Below, piece by piece: positions 34,736 through 44,294 of a stretch of 64,000 nucleotides of DNA. The translations under genes and the position numbers were made by a program. Within the stretch, counting starts at the first letter, position 1, and each line of letters begins with the position of its first letter. The notes under the pieces were generated by a model that was given only the letters and a program-made list of their open reading frames with translations, was not told the origin of the DNA and made no database searches. The stretch is taken from the NCBI RefSeq assembly GCF_025311495.1, contig NZ_CP104398.1, positions 124,001-188,000 of the forward strand. Direction: 5' to 3'. This stretch comes from Limosilactobacillus oris (GTDB taxonomy: Bacteria > Bacillota > Bacilli > Lactobacillales > Lactobacillaceae).

Positions 34736-36565
34736 ATGGAGCAGGGTTCAGTGTTGATTGTAATGGTCGCGGCCTTGGTGATCCCCATCGCGATGGCCCG
34801 GTTGAATGTCTCTAACATTCCCACGGTAGTCGCCGAAATTATCACTGGTATTATTCTTGGTAAGAGTGCATTTAACATTGTGCAAGCTAATGAGATGCTG
34901 ACGTTGATGTCAACGCTTGGTGTCATCATGCTGATGTTCTTGTCAGGGATGGAAATTGACTTTGACTTATTTAAGAAGGGACCGGATAAAAACCAGGACG
35001 GCCAAAATCCAGTTCAGCTTGCTGGGCAGGCGTTTGGTTTGATTATTATTACTGCGGCAGTGCTGGGGATTATCTTACGTAGTTTGGGCCTGTTTTCTGA
35101 TTTCTTCTTAGCAACGATTTTATTTTCGACCGTTGCGCTTGGGGTGGTAATTGCCACGCTCAAGGAAAAAGAAATTTTAGGACGGCCGGCAGGACAAACG
35201 ATTTTGCTGACGGCAGTCCTCGGTGAGGTCGTGCCAATGCTCTCACTAACGATTTACGTGTCGCTGAACGGTGGGGATGCCAAACGTTTATGGCTGATTA
35301 TCCTATTGTTTTTAGCGGCGATTATCCTGCTGCGGCGGTTTAAGCAGCCCTATATCTGGTTTAGCCGGATTTCAAAAGCCACGACGCAATTGGACATCCG
35401 CTTGGCCTTTTGCTTGATTTTTGTTCTGGTAACAATTGCGGAAACGGTAGGGGCAGAGAACATCCTAGGGGCCTTTTTGGCGGGGATGGTAATGAAGCTC
35501 CTGGAACCAACTGAGGCGACTAAGGATAAGTTGACGTCGATTGGTTACGGCTTCTTGATTCCTTTCTTCTTTATTATGACTGGTGTTAAGTTAAACCTGC
35601 GGGAGCTTTTTGCCCACCCCCAAGCCTTGGCATTGATCCCCATTCTGGTGGCTTGCTTTATTATCGCCAAGTTACCGGCGATGTTGGTTTACCGGCGGCG
35701 TTTTTCAACCCGCAACTCGTTTGCCGGCAGCTTTCTGGTTGTAACTACGATTACACTGGTTTTGCCTTCGCTGACGGTGGCACGCAACCTCCACGCAATC
35801 ACGGCAAACCAGTCTGACGCCTTTATTTTGGCAGCCGTAATTGTCTGCATTATCGCTCCAATCGTCTTTAACTCGGTCTACAAGCTGGAAAAGGCGGATC
35901 TGATTAAGCAACGGGTTGTCTTTGTGGGTACTAATACCTTTACGGTGCCGGTCGCGCAGCAACTGTCAAAGAACTGGTATAATGTCCGGATGCTGACTGA
36001 TAACGAAGATAACTATAAGACCTTTAACAGTGAAGTCGCTTCGTTGACCTACCTGCCAACGATTGATGAGGAGAGTTTGCGAGCCGGTCATTACTTCGAT
36101 ACGGATATTATGGTGATTTGTTTCCCTGCTGATAGTAAGAATGCCCGGCTGGCGAAAATTGCCAAGGGAGCAGGGGTCGGCCGGGTGATTGCCGGCCAAA
36201 ATGATCCTGGCCGGGGACAGTCCCGGATGAAGGTCCTTAAAGACTTGGGAGTTGAGATTTATAACCGCTTTAACGTCCACATTAGTGTCCTTCGTTCGTT
36301 GATTGAAACACCGTCAATTCTGGAGATGCTAACTGATACCGAGGCGGGCTTATTTGAAGCCGTTGTGCGCAACCCGAATATTGTTGGTCAGGAGCTGCAT
36401 ACATTACCGTTTATTGACCAGATTACGGTTAGCCGGATTTATCGTAACCATCGGCCAATCTCTCCTCATGGGGACACCGTCCTCGAAGCTGGTGATCACG
36501 TTATCTTTACTGGTGAACGTCTGGCGGCCGAAGAAGCACGCCGTCAACTGCGCCGTCGAAGCTGA
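34736..36565 (+). CDS. CPA2-family cation:proton antiporter with TrkA-N/C (RCK) domain
   Basis: The 609-residue protein starts with about 12 membrane segments of the Na+/H+ exchanger fold (LGVIMLMFLSGMEIDFDLF; ILGAFLAGMVMKLL). A cytosolic nucleotide-binding RCK domain (VVFVGTNTFTVPVAQQL, ~residue 392) and a TrkA-C domain ending GDHVIFTG follow. Such KefB-like proteins exchange K+ or Na+ for protons and are gated by ligand binding to the RCK part. ATG 34736 follows GAGGAGTGAGGAAG; an earlier GTG at 34727 overlaps that site. It is transcribed divergently from pepD. Confidence 0.9.
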   Translation: MEQGSVLIVMVAALVIPIAMARLNVSNIPTVVAEIITGIILGKSAFNIVQANEMLTLMSTLGVIMLMFLSGMEIDFDLFKKGPDKNQDGQNPVQLAGQAFGLIIITAAVLGIILRSLGLFSDFFLATILFSTVALGVVIATLKEKEILGRPAGQTILLTAVLGEVVPMLSLTIYVSLNGGDAKRLWLIILLFLAAIILLRRFKQPYIWFSRISKATTQLDIRLAFCLIFVLVTIAETVGAENILGAFLAGMVMKLLEPTEATKDKLTSIGYGFLIPFFFIMTGVKLNLRELFAHPQALALIPILVACFIIAKLPAMLVYRRRFSTRNSFAGSFLVVTTITLVLPSLTVARNLHAITANQSDAFILAAVIVCIIAPIVFNSVYKLEKADLIKQRVVFVGTNTFTVPVAQQLSKNWYNVRMLTDNEDNYKTFNSEVASLTYLPTIDEESLRAGHYFDTDIMVICFPADSKNARLAKIAKGAGVGRVIAGQNDPGRGQSRMKVLKDLGVEIYNRFNVHISVLRSLIETPSILEMLTDTEAGLFEAVVRNPNIVGQELHTLPFIDQITVSRIYRNHRPISPHGDTVLEAGDHVIFTGERLAAEEARRQLRRRS

Positions 36566-36642
36566 CCGAAGCGGAGAGGGGATTTCGTTAGCGCTTTATT
36601 TATGTTAAGATAGGGAAAGATTAATTGGAGGAGGGTTACCAA

Positions 36643-36828
36643 ATGCCATTAGTTCATATTGACCTGATTGAGGGCCGGAGTGAGGAACAGCTCAAGGGCC
36701 TGGTTAAGGATGTCACCGCAGCGATTTCAAAGAATGCCAATGTTCCAGCAGACCGGGTACACATTGTCTTGAATGAAATGCGAAAGGATCGCTACAGTGT
36801 CGGCGGCACGATGGTCAGCGACAAGTAA
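36643..36828 (+). CDS. 4-oxalocrotonate tautomerase-like protein
   Basis: This 61-residue protein starts MPLVHIDLIEGRS; Pro2 becomes the catalytic N-terminal proline after Met removal, and the EGRSEEQLKGLVKDVT segment is typical. The family catalyses keto-enol tautomerisation; the physiological substrate in lactobacilli is unknown. ATG 36643 follows GGAGGAGG. It lies 77 nt after the antiporter gene and is closed by a terminator, so it may have its own promoter or ride on the antiporter transcript. Confidence 0.88.
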   Translation: MPLVHIDLIEGRSEEQLKGLVKDVTAAISKNANVPADRVHIVLNEMRKDRYSVGGTMVSDK

Positions 36829-36830
36829 AT

Positions 36831-36869
36831 AAAAGCCACCCGGAGATTAGTTCTCAGGTGGCTTTTTTG
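36831..36869 (+). terminator. Terminator between the tautomerase and glpK
   Basis: AAAAGCCACC pairs with GGTGGCTTTT around an inner GAG...CTC and is followed by TTTT. glpK begins only 16 nt later, so glpK would need readthrough or a promoter overlapping this hairpin; none is clear. Confidence 0.8.
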
Positions 36870-36870
36870 A

Positions 36871-38391
<1,521 letters not shown>

Positions 38392-38561
38392 AACTTGTGG
38401 GTAATGTTGGTAAGAAAATTGGTTTTAAAGAAGCTAAGAAAATATCCCAGATTCTTAAAAAATGATGGTGTTATAGTGCATGGCTGCAAACTGGCAATTT
38501 AAATGCTGGAATTACCAATTACGGTTAAATAGATTCACAATGCGAACTAGTCATCCTTGAG

Positions 38562-38612
38562 GGAGTGGACTAATGAACTAGGTAGGATAGTTCATTAGTC
38601 CACTCCTTTTTT
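38562..38612 (+). terminator. Very strong terminator downstream of glpK
   Basis: A perfect 19-bp stem (38562-38580 with 38588-38606) encloses a 7-nt loop and is followed by TTTTTT. It lies about 170 nt after the glpK stop. Confidence 0.92.
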
Positions 38613-38940
38613 AATCAACGTAATAACTCCTGATAATTAGTGAAAAATAGGCGTTTTTACGTATGGGTGGGAGCATATATGAATGATTAATCATGTAATT
38701 GTAATTAAAAAGAACGTTTTTACACATAAATAAAAAATCATAAATAATACTTACTTTTATTAATTAAATAGTTGCTATATATTAGGCGGCTCCTTCCACT
38801 ATTGTCTTAATAGGATTGCGTGATAATCACGGGAGACAAATTTGTTGTTTCACAAGTAGTTAATTGATATTTATATGTAAAATAGTAAGCGCTTACTAGT
38901 AGTAATTGCAAATGGTTATGAATATTAATTGTGAAACGAT
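38613..38940. other. AT-rich, gene-free stretch before the cyuP-like gene
   Basis: No gene or RNA is recognised. Base composition becomes clearly AT-richer than in the flanking core genes and stays so through the next genes. The only ordered element is the cre-like palindrome at 38883-38898. Confidence 0.5.
38884..38897. promoter_or_regulatory. cre-like palindrome upstream of the cyu-like operon
   Basis: AGTAAGCGCTTACT matches the CcpA cre consensus at 13 of 14 positions and is the core of a perfect 16-nt palindrome, TAGTAAGC-GCTTACTA. It lies about 50 nt upstream of the predicted -35. Confidence 0.55.
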
Positions 38941-38948
38941 TTTGGAAA

Positions 38949-38976
38949 TTGAAAAAGGATAGTCTAATGATATAGT
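38949..38976 (+). promoter_or_regulatory. Promoter of the cyuP-cyuA-like genes
   Basis: TTGAAA and TATAGT are separated by 16 nt, with TGA preceding the -10 (extended -10). The start codon is about 95 nt downstream. Confidence 0.5.
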
Positions 38977-39070
38977 GATGATGTGCACAACATATGTGAA
39001 GTTAAACTAAATAGCGCGTTAAAGTTCTACTTTTGTAAATTTTATTTATGTTCTATAAGGGGGGATTTCG

Positions 39071-40372
39071 ATGAAAAATTCAAGTCAGGAGGAAATGATG
39101 GCCTCTAAGGCTGGCTTAACGGTTGATGAATGGCGCAAAGAAACAAAATTTGACAGTGTTGATCGTGGCTGGGTAATTATGAGTATCGGAATGGCAATTG
39201 GTGCGGGAATCGTTTACCTTCCGGTTAAAGTTGGTATTGTAGGTATTTGGACATTTTTAATTTCTGTAATCATTGCTTACCCAGCAATTTATTTGTTTCA
39301 AAAGCTTTTTATTAACACGCTAGCTGAATCGAAAGAATGCGTGGACTACCCAACCGTAATCACAAACTACTTGGGGAAAAATTGGGGATTCTTTCTAGGA
39401 ATTCTATATTTCCTTATGCTGGTTATCTGGGTGTTTATATATTCAACTTGTGTCGTTAATGATAGTGCCTCTTTTTTGCAAACTTTTGGTGTTACTAAGG
39501 GTGTCCTTTCAGATAATCCATTTTACAGTCTTGCGGTTATCTGTATCTTAGTTTTAATTTCTTCACTAAGTGAGAAACTGCTATTCAAGATTTCAGGCCC
39601 ACTAGTAATTATTAAATTAGCGGTTATTGTACTACTAGGAATTGTTATGATTCGTTTCTGGAATTTAAGCAACCTGGGGGCCTTTCCACCGTTGGGATAT
39701 TTGATTAAGCAAACAATTGTATTATTACCGTTCACGCTCACATCAATTATTTTTATTCAGTCACTATCCCCGATGGTAATTTCTTATCGAGCCCACAATA
39801 AGAATATTGAGGTAGCTCGCTATAAGGCATCACGAGCGATGAAAATTGCCTTTTTGACTTTATTCGCTGCGGTACTGTTTTATGCATTCTCGTTCAGCTT
39901 TTCAATTGACCATGCTCAAGCTGTTGAAGCCAATAAAGAGAACATTTCCGCACTTGCCATTGCAGCCAAAGGGATGAGTGGCAATACAGTTAAGGTTGCT
40001 GCGTTGACAATGAGTATTCTTGCGGTGGTTACAGCATTTTTCTCAAATTTTCAGGGCTTTAGAGAGGCTTGTCAAGGAATTGCTGTGAATGTTTTAAAAC
40101 GATTCATGCCAGAGAGTCGAATTAACATGAAAGTCTTACATGTAGGAATCTTAATTTTCGCAATTTTAATCACTTGGCTGGTCGCGGTTATTAATGCACC
40201 TATTTTAAATTACACCTCATATTGTTCACCGATATTTGGAATTATCGGTTGTCTGTTACCGACGTATCTTGTTTATAAAGTCCCTGCTCTCCATCACTTG
40301 AAGAGTCCCGGCTTTATCTTAATTATTTTAACCGGAATCTTATTAGTAATTTCACCATTTTTAGCTGTTTAA
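39071..40372 (+). CDS. HAAAP-family amino acid transporter (SdaC/CyuP-like)
   Basis: The 433-residue, 11-segment transporter belongs to the hydroxy/aromatic amino acid permease family. It starts with a soluble tail (DEWRKETKFDSVDRGWVIMSIGMAIGAGIVYLPV read as two motifs, DRGWVIMSIGMAIGAGI and YLPVKVG). E. coli relatives import serine (SdaC) or cysteine (CyuP, formerly YhaO). The next gene, 17 nt away, encodes a CyuA-type cysteine desulfidase, the same pairing as E. coli cyuPA, so cysteine is the likeliest substrate. ATG 39071 follows AAGGGGGG. Codon use is AT-rich compared with neighbouring core genes. Confidence 0.82.
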   Translation: MKNSSQEEMMASKAGLTVDEWRKETKFDSVDRGWVIMSIGMAIGAGIVYLPVKVGIVGIWTFLISVIIAYPAIYLFQKLFINTLAESKECVDYPTVITNYLGKNWGFFLGILYFLMLVIWVFIYSTCVVNDSASFLQTFGVTKGVLSDNPFYSLAVICILVLISSLSEKLLFKISGPLVIIKLAVIVLLGIVMIRFWNLSNLGAFPPLGYLIKQTIVLLPFTLTSIIFIQSLSPMVISYRAHNKNIEVARYKASRAMKIAFLTLFAAVLFYAFSFSFSIDHAQAVEANKENISALAIAAKGMSGNTVKVAALTMSILAVVTAFFSNFQGFREACQGIAVNVLKRFMPESRINMKVLHVGILIFAILITWLVAVINAPILNYTSYCSPIFGIIGCLLPTYLVYKVPALHHLKSPGFILIILTGILLVISPFLAV

Positions 40373-40389
40373 TATAGGGGGAATAAAAA

Positions 40390-41688
40390 ATGGAACAAGC
40401 AAAACAAAGTATGTATCTAAAGGCCCTTCATAAGGGAGTCTCTACTGCTACTGGCTGTACGGAACCGGTGGCAGTAGCCTTTGCAGTGGCAACCTGTGCT
40501 GAACAATTGAATCACGAAGAACCTAAACAGATCGACGTGAAAGTTTCGGCCAACATTATGAAAAATGCAATTGCAGTTATTGTACCAGGAACAGGTCAAC
40601 CAGGTTTGCCAATTGCTGCTGCGGTTGGTTACCTATATGGGGATGCTTCCAAGGGAATGAAAGTAATTCCTAAACTAACTGCTGAAGATGATAAAAAAAT
40701 AGTTGCTTTGGCAACTTCTGGAAAGATTACGGTCTCAGTAGCTGATGTCCAGGATAAATTATACGTTCAGGTTAAGGTAACGACCGTCAACAATAATACT
40801 TCAGAAGTATACATTGCAGCTGATCATACAAATATATATCTTATCAAGAAAAATGGAGAAACTGTATTTTCGAAGGAACGTCCGGCAGTGGATTCATTGG
40901 CTGACTGGGAATTATTTATGCAGAAGAGCAGTTTAGAGGAAATTTGGAATTTCTGCATGACTACACCGTTGGAAGAACTAAAATTTATTAAAATTGCACA
41001 GGAATATAATATGGCACTGGCCAAAGAGGGGCTCACGAACAACTATGGTATGAAAGTTGGCCGTTCAATGAACAATCCACAAGGCATTGCTTATGAAAAT
41101 TCTTTGACCAACGAAATTGTTTCAAAGACAGCGGCGGCTTCCGATGCAAGGATGGGTGGTGCACAGTTACCGGCTGTCACTAACTCCGGATCAGGCAACC
41201 AAGGAATCACGGCTACGGTACCAGTATGTGTGATTGCTGAATATAAAGGTGCGGATGAGGAACAGCTAATTCGCGCACTTGCCTTATCGCATTTAACTGC
41301 TATTTACGTCCATTCATTTTTGCCGATTTTATCGGCATATTGTGCGACTCATTCTGCCGCAATGGGAGCTGCTACCGGGATTTGCTACCTGCTTGGCGGG
41401 AACATAGACGATGCCAGCCGTGCAATTAAGAATATGGTTGGTGACGCATCAGGTATGATCTGTGATGGTGCTGGATGCTCATGTGCTATTAAGGTTGCCA
41501 CATCAATTCAAACGATGTTTAAAGCAGTTAATTTGGCCATGCAAGGAGTTACTATTCCAGGAACTAATGGAGTGGTAAGTGATTCGGTTGATGAAACGAT
41601 TAGAAGTTTAGGCAAGCTTACGCGCAATGGGTTGGCAGCGTCTGATTCAGTAATATTAAAAATTATGATGGATAAACAGGGCAACTAG
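40390..41688 (+). CDS. cyuA: L-cysteine desulfidase family protein (CyuA/YhaM, UPF0597)
   Basis: This is a 432-residue protein of the UPF0597 family. Members degrade L-cysteine to pyruvate, sulfide and ammonia using an oxygen-sensitive iron-sulfur cluster. The signature ATGCTEPVAVAFAVA near residue 19 is intact, and Cys residues in GMICDGAGCSCAIK (~residues 358-371) are candidate cluster ligands. ATG 40390 follows ATAGGGGG. It forms an operon with the transporter upstream. No terminator is visible before the OPT gene, about 270 nt on, so co-transcription is possible. Confidence 0.9.
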   Translation: MEQAKQSMYLKALHKGVSTATGCTEPVAVAFAVATCAEQLNHEEPKQIDVKVSANIMKNAIAVIVPGTGQPGLPIAAAVGYLYGDASKGMKVIPKLTAEDDKKIVALATSGKITVSVADVQDKLYVQVKVTTVNNNTSEVYIAADHTNIYLIKKNGETVFSKERPAVDSLADWELFMQKSSLEEIWNFCMTTPLEELKFIKIAQEYNMALAKEGLTNNYGMKVGRSMNNPQGIAYENSLTNEIVSKTAAASDARMGGAQLPAVTNSGSGNQGITATVPVCVIAEYKGADEEQLIRALALSHLTAIYVHSFLPILSAYCATHSAAMGAATGICYLLGGNIDDASRAIKNMVGDASGMICDGAGCSCAIKVATSIQTMFKAVNLAMQGVTIPGTNGVVSDSVDETIRSLGKLTRNGLAASDSVILKIMMDKQGN

Positions 41689-41958
41689 CCCGAAAAGAGG
41701 TTAAATTAATAATTTGTTTTCTTAAGGCTGTATTGTTAGTCAATGTAAGTTTATTTAATGACAAGAAATATTAAGAAGTTAGCAGAATTTTGCACAGGAA
41801 TAAGCGATTAGTCTTTTATAATTAAAGTCAAATAATATTTTGCTCATATCACCCTCATAATCTTGTGAAACCATTCATTATCTATCAAACATGGGGTATG
41901 ATAAATTTTGGAAACGCTATTATATTTATTGGGTATTCCAATTAGGGGGAATATTATT

Positions 41959-43899
41959 ATGAAGAAAAAGACTCTTGATCAGTCGGCGTATGGCGGTGTA
42001 CCAGGAAGCAAGTACATTCCATATCTAGGTTCACACGATGGACTTGGTGGTAGTCCGCTGATTATGATTTTTGGTGCTGTTTTGGCTGTAATTTTTGCAG
42101 CATCAACGGCATATTCTGGAATGAAGGCTGGATTGACAGTTTCAGCTGGTATCCCTGGAGCAATTTTAGGATCAGGCTTAGTTGCGGCCTTTGCTAAGAA
42201 AAAGGGGATTCTAGGAGTTAACTTAATCCAAGGAATGTCTAGCGGTGGTGAAGCGATTGCCAGTGGGATGATTTATGTCTTGCCGTCAATCGTTCTGATT
42301 GGTCGTAAGATCAGCTTTACCTATGGCTTCCTTGTGGGGGTTACTGCCGTTGCGTTTGCAATCGGTGTTTCTAATATTGTTTTTAATTACTTAATCATTA
42401 CGCAGCATGGGACATTAAAGTATCCTGAATCGATGGCGATTGCTGAAACACTGGTTGCTTCGGAAGCTGGTGGTGAATCACTAAAGATGATGGGAGTGGG
42501 TTTTGGTATCGGTGGTATCTTAACCTTCTTTACAACCCAGTTTATGGGTTGGTGTAACAGTATGATTGAATTCTCCAGCAAGAAATTTTATAAATGGGAT
42601 ATGTCGACTGAAGTAAACCCAATGCTACTCGGAATTGGGTTTATTATCGGGATTAATATTTCCATCATCATGATTTCTGGGACAATATTTGCTCAATTTG
42701 CGGTTGCACCTTTACTTAGTTACTTCATTGGGATGTCAGGTGATTCGTTTAAAGTTTGGAACGATGCAAGCATCCAGCTGAACCAGGCAGGAACTGACGT
42801 CGTAATTGGCGCCTATCTGAAATACATCGGTGCCGGGATGATGCTTGGTGGTGGAATTATCGGTGCTTTGAAGCTGATTCCTGCTATCAAGCAGTCAATT
42901 TCTGAAACTCTCAAAGCACGGAAGAGTAGTAATGGCGACAATGGTGATAAGTTCAGTTCAATGCTCTTGTTACTGGGAGCTGTATTGATTTTGGTAGTTT
43001 CCTTCTTCTTTGCAAAGTATAATATTATGATTGCATTGATTGGTGGCCTGCTATCAATTATTCTTTCATTCCTCTTCGTCATCGTTTCTGCCCGGATGGC
43101 AGGTTTGATTGGTGCTTCCAATAACCCGGTTTCTGGAATGACCATCGCGTCAATGGTAATTTTAACGTTGATTTTTGCAATTTGTGGCTGGTCAGACAAT
43201 GACCATGTGCAGATTCTATTGACTTTTGGTGTATTTATCGTTACTGCCATTTCTGTTGGATCTGGTTATATGCAGACTCAAAAGGTTTCCTTTGTTATCG
43301 GCGGTAATAAAAACGAAATGACTAAGTATTACTTAATTGCCGGTATTATTGGGACTATTGTTGTTGTGGGAACGATGATTCTTCTGGAACCACAATTGCG
43401 AATTACCGGCTCAAACCCACCATTTGGGTTACCACAGGCTAACCTGATTGCTGCCTTGACTCAGGGGATTATGTCCAATAAGCTTCCATGGGTAATGGTA
43501 ATTGCCGGTGTTATCCTTTCAATTGTTTTCTTCATGTTGGGCGTCCCTGTGATGGCATTTGCATTGGGCTTTTACCTTCCGGCTTCCACGACATCTATCA
43601 TTTTCATCGGTGCGGTTGTTCGTTACTTTGTAGAGAAGGTTACCAAAGACAAAGAAACCTCTAAGCATCGAATCTCGAGCGGTATTAGTATGTCATCTGG
43701 TTTAGTTGCCGGAAGCTCGATCATCGGTTTGATTGGTATCTTCCTGCACGTCTTTGGTGTTATTAAGGATAAGACCTTGACTGGTTTTGTGGCATCTAAT
43801 GAAATGGCTTGGGTCCTGTTAGTAATCATGCTGGTAGCAGTGCTGATTCCACTGTTTAGAATTCATGGACCGCAGGCAAATTCGGGAGAAGACAAGTAA
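41959..43899 (+). CDS. OPT-family oligopeptide transporter
   Basis: The 646-residue, roughly 14-16-segment protein belongs to the oligopeptide transporter (OPT/YSL) superfamily, proton-coupled importers of small peptides, glutathione or metal chelates. It carries the family-type GSPLIMIFGAVLAVIFAAS opening helix and the ESMAIAETLVASEAGG motif near residue 158. ATG 41959 follows AGGGGG; the longer frame from 41908 lacks an RBS. The next gene starts inside its stop region (TAATG), and a dipeptidase follows, so the imported peptide is probably cleaved in the cytoplasm. The precise substrate is unknown. Confidence 0.9.
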   Translation: MKKKTLDQSAYGGVPGSKYIPYLGSHDGLGGSPLIMIFGAVLAVIFAASTAYSGMKAGLTVSAGIPGAILGSGLVAAFAKKKGILGVNLIQGMSSGGEAIASGMIYVLPSIVLIGRKISFTYGFLVGVTAVAFAIGVSNIVFNYLIITQHGTLKYPESMAIAETLVASEAGGESLKMMGVGFGIGGILTFFTTQFMGWCNSMIEFSSKKFYKWDMSTEVNPMLLGIGFIIGINISIIMISGTIFAQFAVAPLLSYFIGMSGDSFKVWNDASIQLNQAGTDVVIGAYLKYIGAGMMLGGGIIGALKLIPAIKQSISETLKARKSSNGDNGDKFSSMLLLLGAVLILVVSFFFAKYNIMIALIGGLLSIILSFLFVIVSARMAGLIGASNNPVSGMTIASMVILTLIFAICGWSDNDHVQILLTFGVFIVTAISVGSGYMQTQKVSFVIGGNKNEMTKYYLIAGIIGTIVVVGTMILLEPQLRITGSNPPFGLPQANLIAALTQGIMSNKLPWVMVIAGVILSIVFFMLGVPVMAFALGFYLPASTTSIIFIGAVVRYFVEKVTKDKETSKHRISSGISMSSGLVAGSSIIGLIGIFLHVFGVIKDKTLTGFVASNEMAWVLLVIMLVAVLIPLFRIHGPQANSGEDK

Positions 43900-44276
43900 T
43901 GCAACTGAACCGTGAAAAGAAAAAGGGGATTACGGAGGACGACTTAAAACGGCTAGTTTATAAGCGGAATCCGCAGGCACATTATGTTGTTAAAGATGGG
44001 ATTGTCACAATTATTAAGGAAAATAATCATCCAATACAGCGTTTCTTTCGCAATCGACTCCATTTTAATATTCCCGAAGAGAGCACGCTTGATTTAGACC
44101 GGTATGGAAGCTATGTTTTTTTGCACTTAGATGGCAAAACCAATGTATACGACTTGGGTCAGGCATTGGGAAGGAAGTTTGATGAAACCCGCAAGTATCA
44201 ATATACGCGACTTGTCTTATATCTTCGCCAGCTTGATCACCAGAATAATCTAATCATTAAAGTAAAAGGTAACTAA
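43899..44276 (+). CDS. PqqD-fold (RRE-like) protein in an OPT-dipeptidase operon
   Basis: The 125-residue protein has a basic N-terminal ~45 residues followed by a PqqD-like winged helix-turn-helix: LDRYGSYVFLHLDGKTNVYDLG, then RLVLYLRQLDHQNNLI (~residues 62-119). The FLHLDGKTNVYDLGQAL run is the family signature. PqqD domains (RREs) bind the leader part of peptides for modifying enzymes in RiPP and PQQ pathways. No radical-SAM, cyclodehydratase or other RiPP enzyme is nearby. It overlaps the OPT stop by one base and precedes a C69 dipeptidase by 18 nt, so it may present peptides between the two. That role is inference. Confidence 0.72.
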   Translation: MQLNREKKKGITEDDLKRLVYKRNPQAHYVVKDGIVTIIKENNHPIQRFFRNRLHFNIPEESTLDLDRYGSYVFLHLDGKTNVYDLGQALGRKFDETRKYQYTRLVLYLRQLDHQNNLIIKVKGN

Positions 44277-44294
44277 TTTTAGGAGGTTATCGCT

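Noticed and set aside
36585-36605. cre-like TTAGCGCTTTA before the tautomerase gene
   Set aside because: Lacks the conserved ends of cre and has several mismatches.
38397-38465. A 22-codon GTG-started frame after glpK (Lys-rich peptide)
   Set aside because: No ribosome-binding site, no recognisable family, and it lies in the 3' region before a terminator; probably chance or a remnant.
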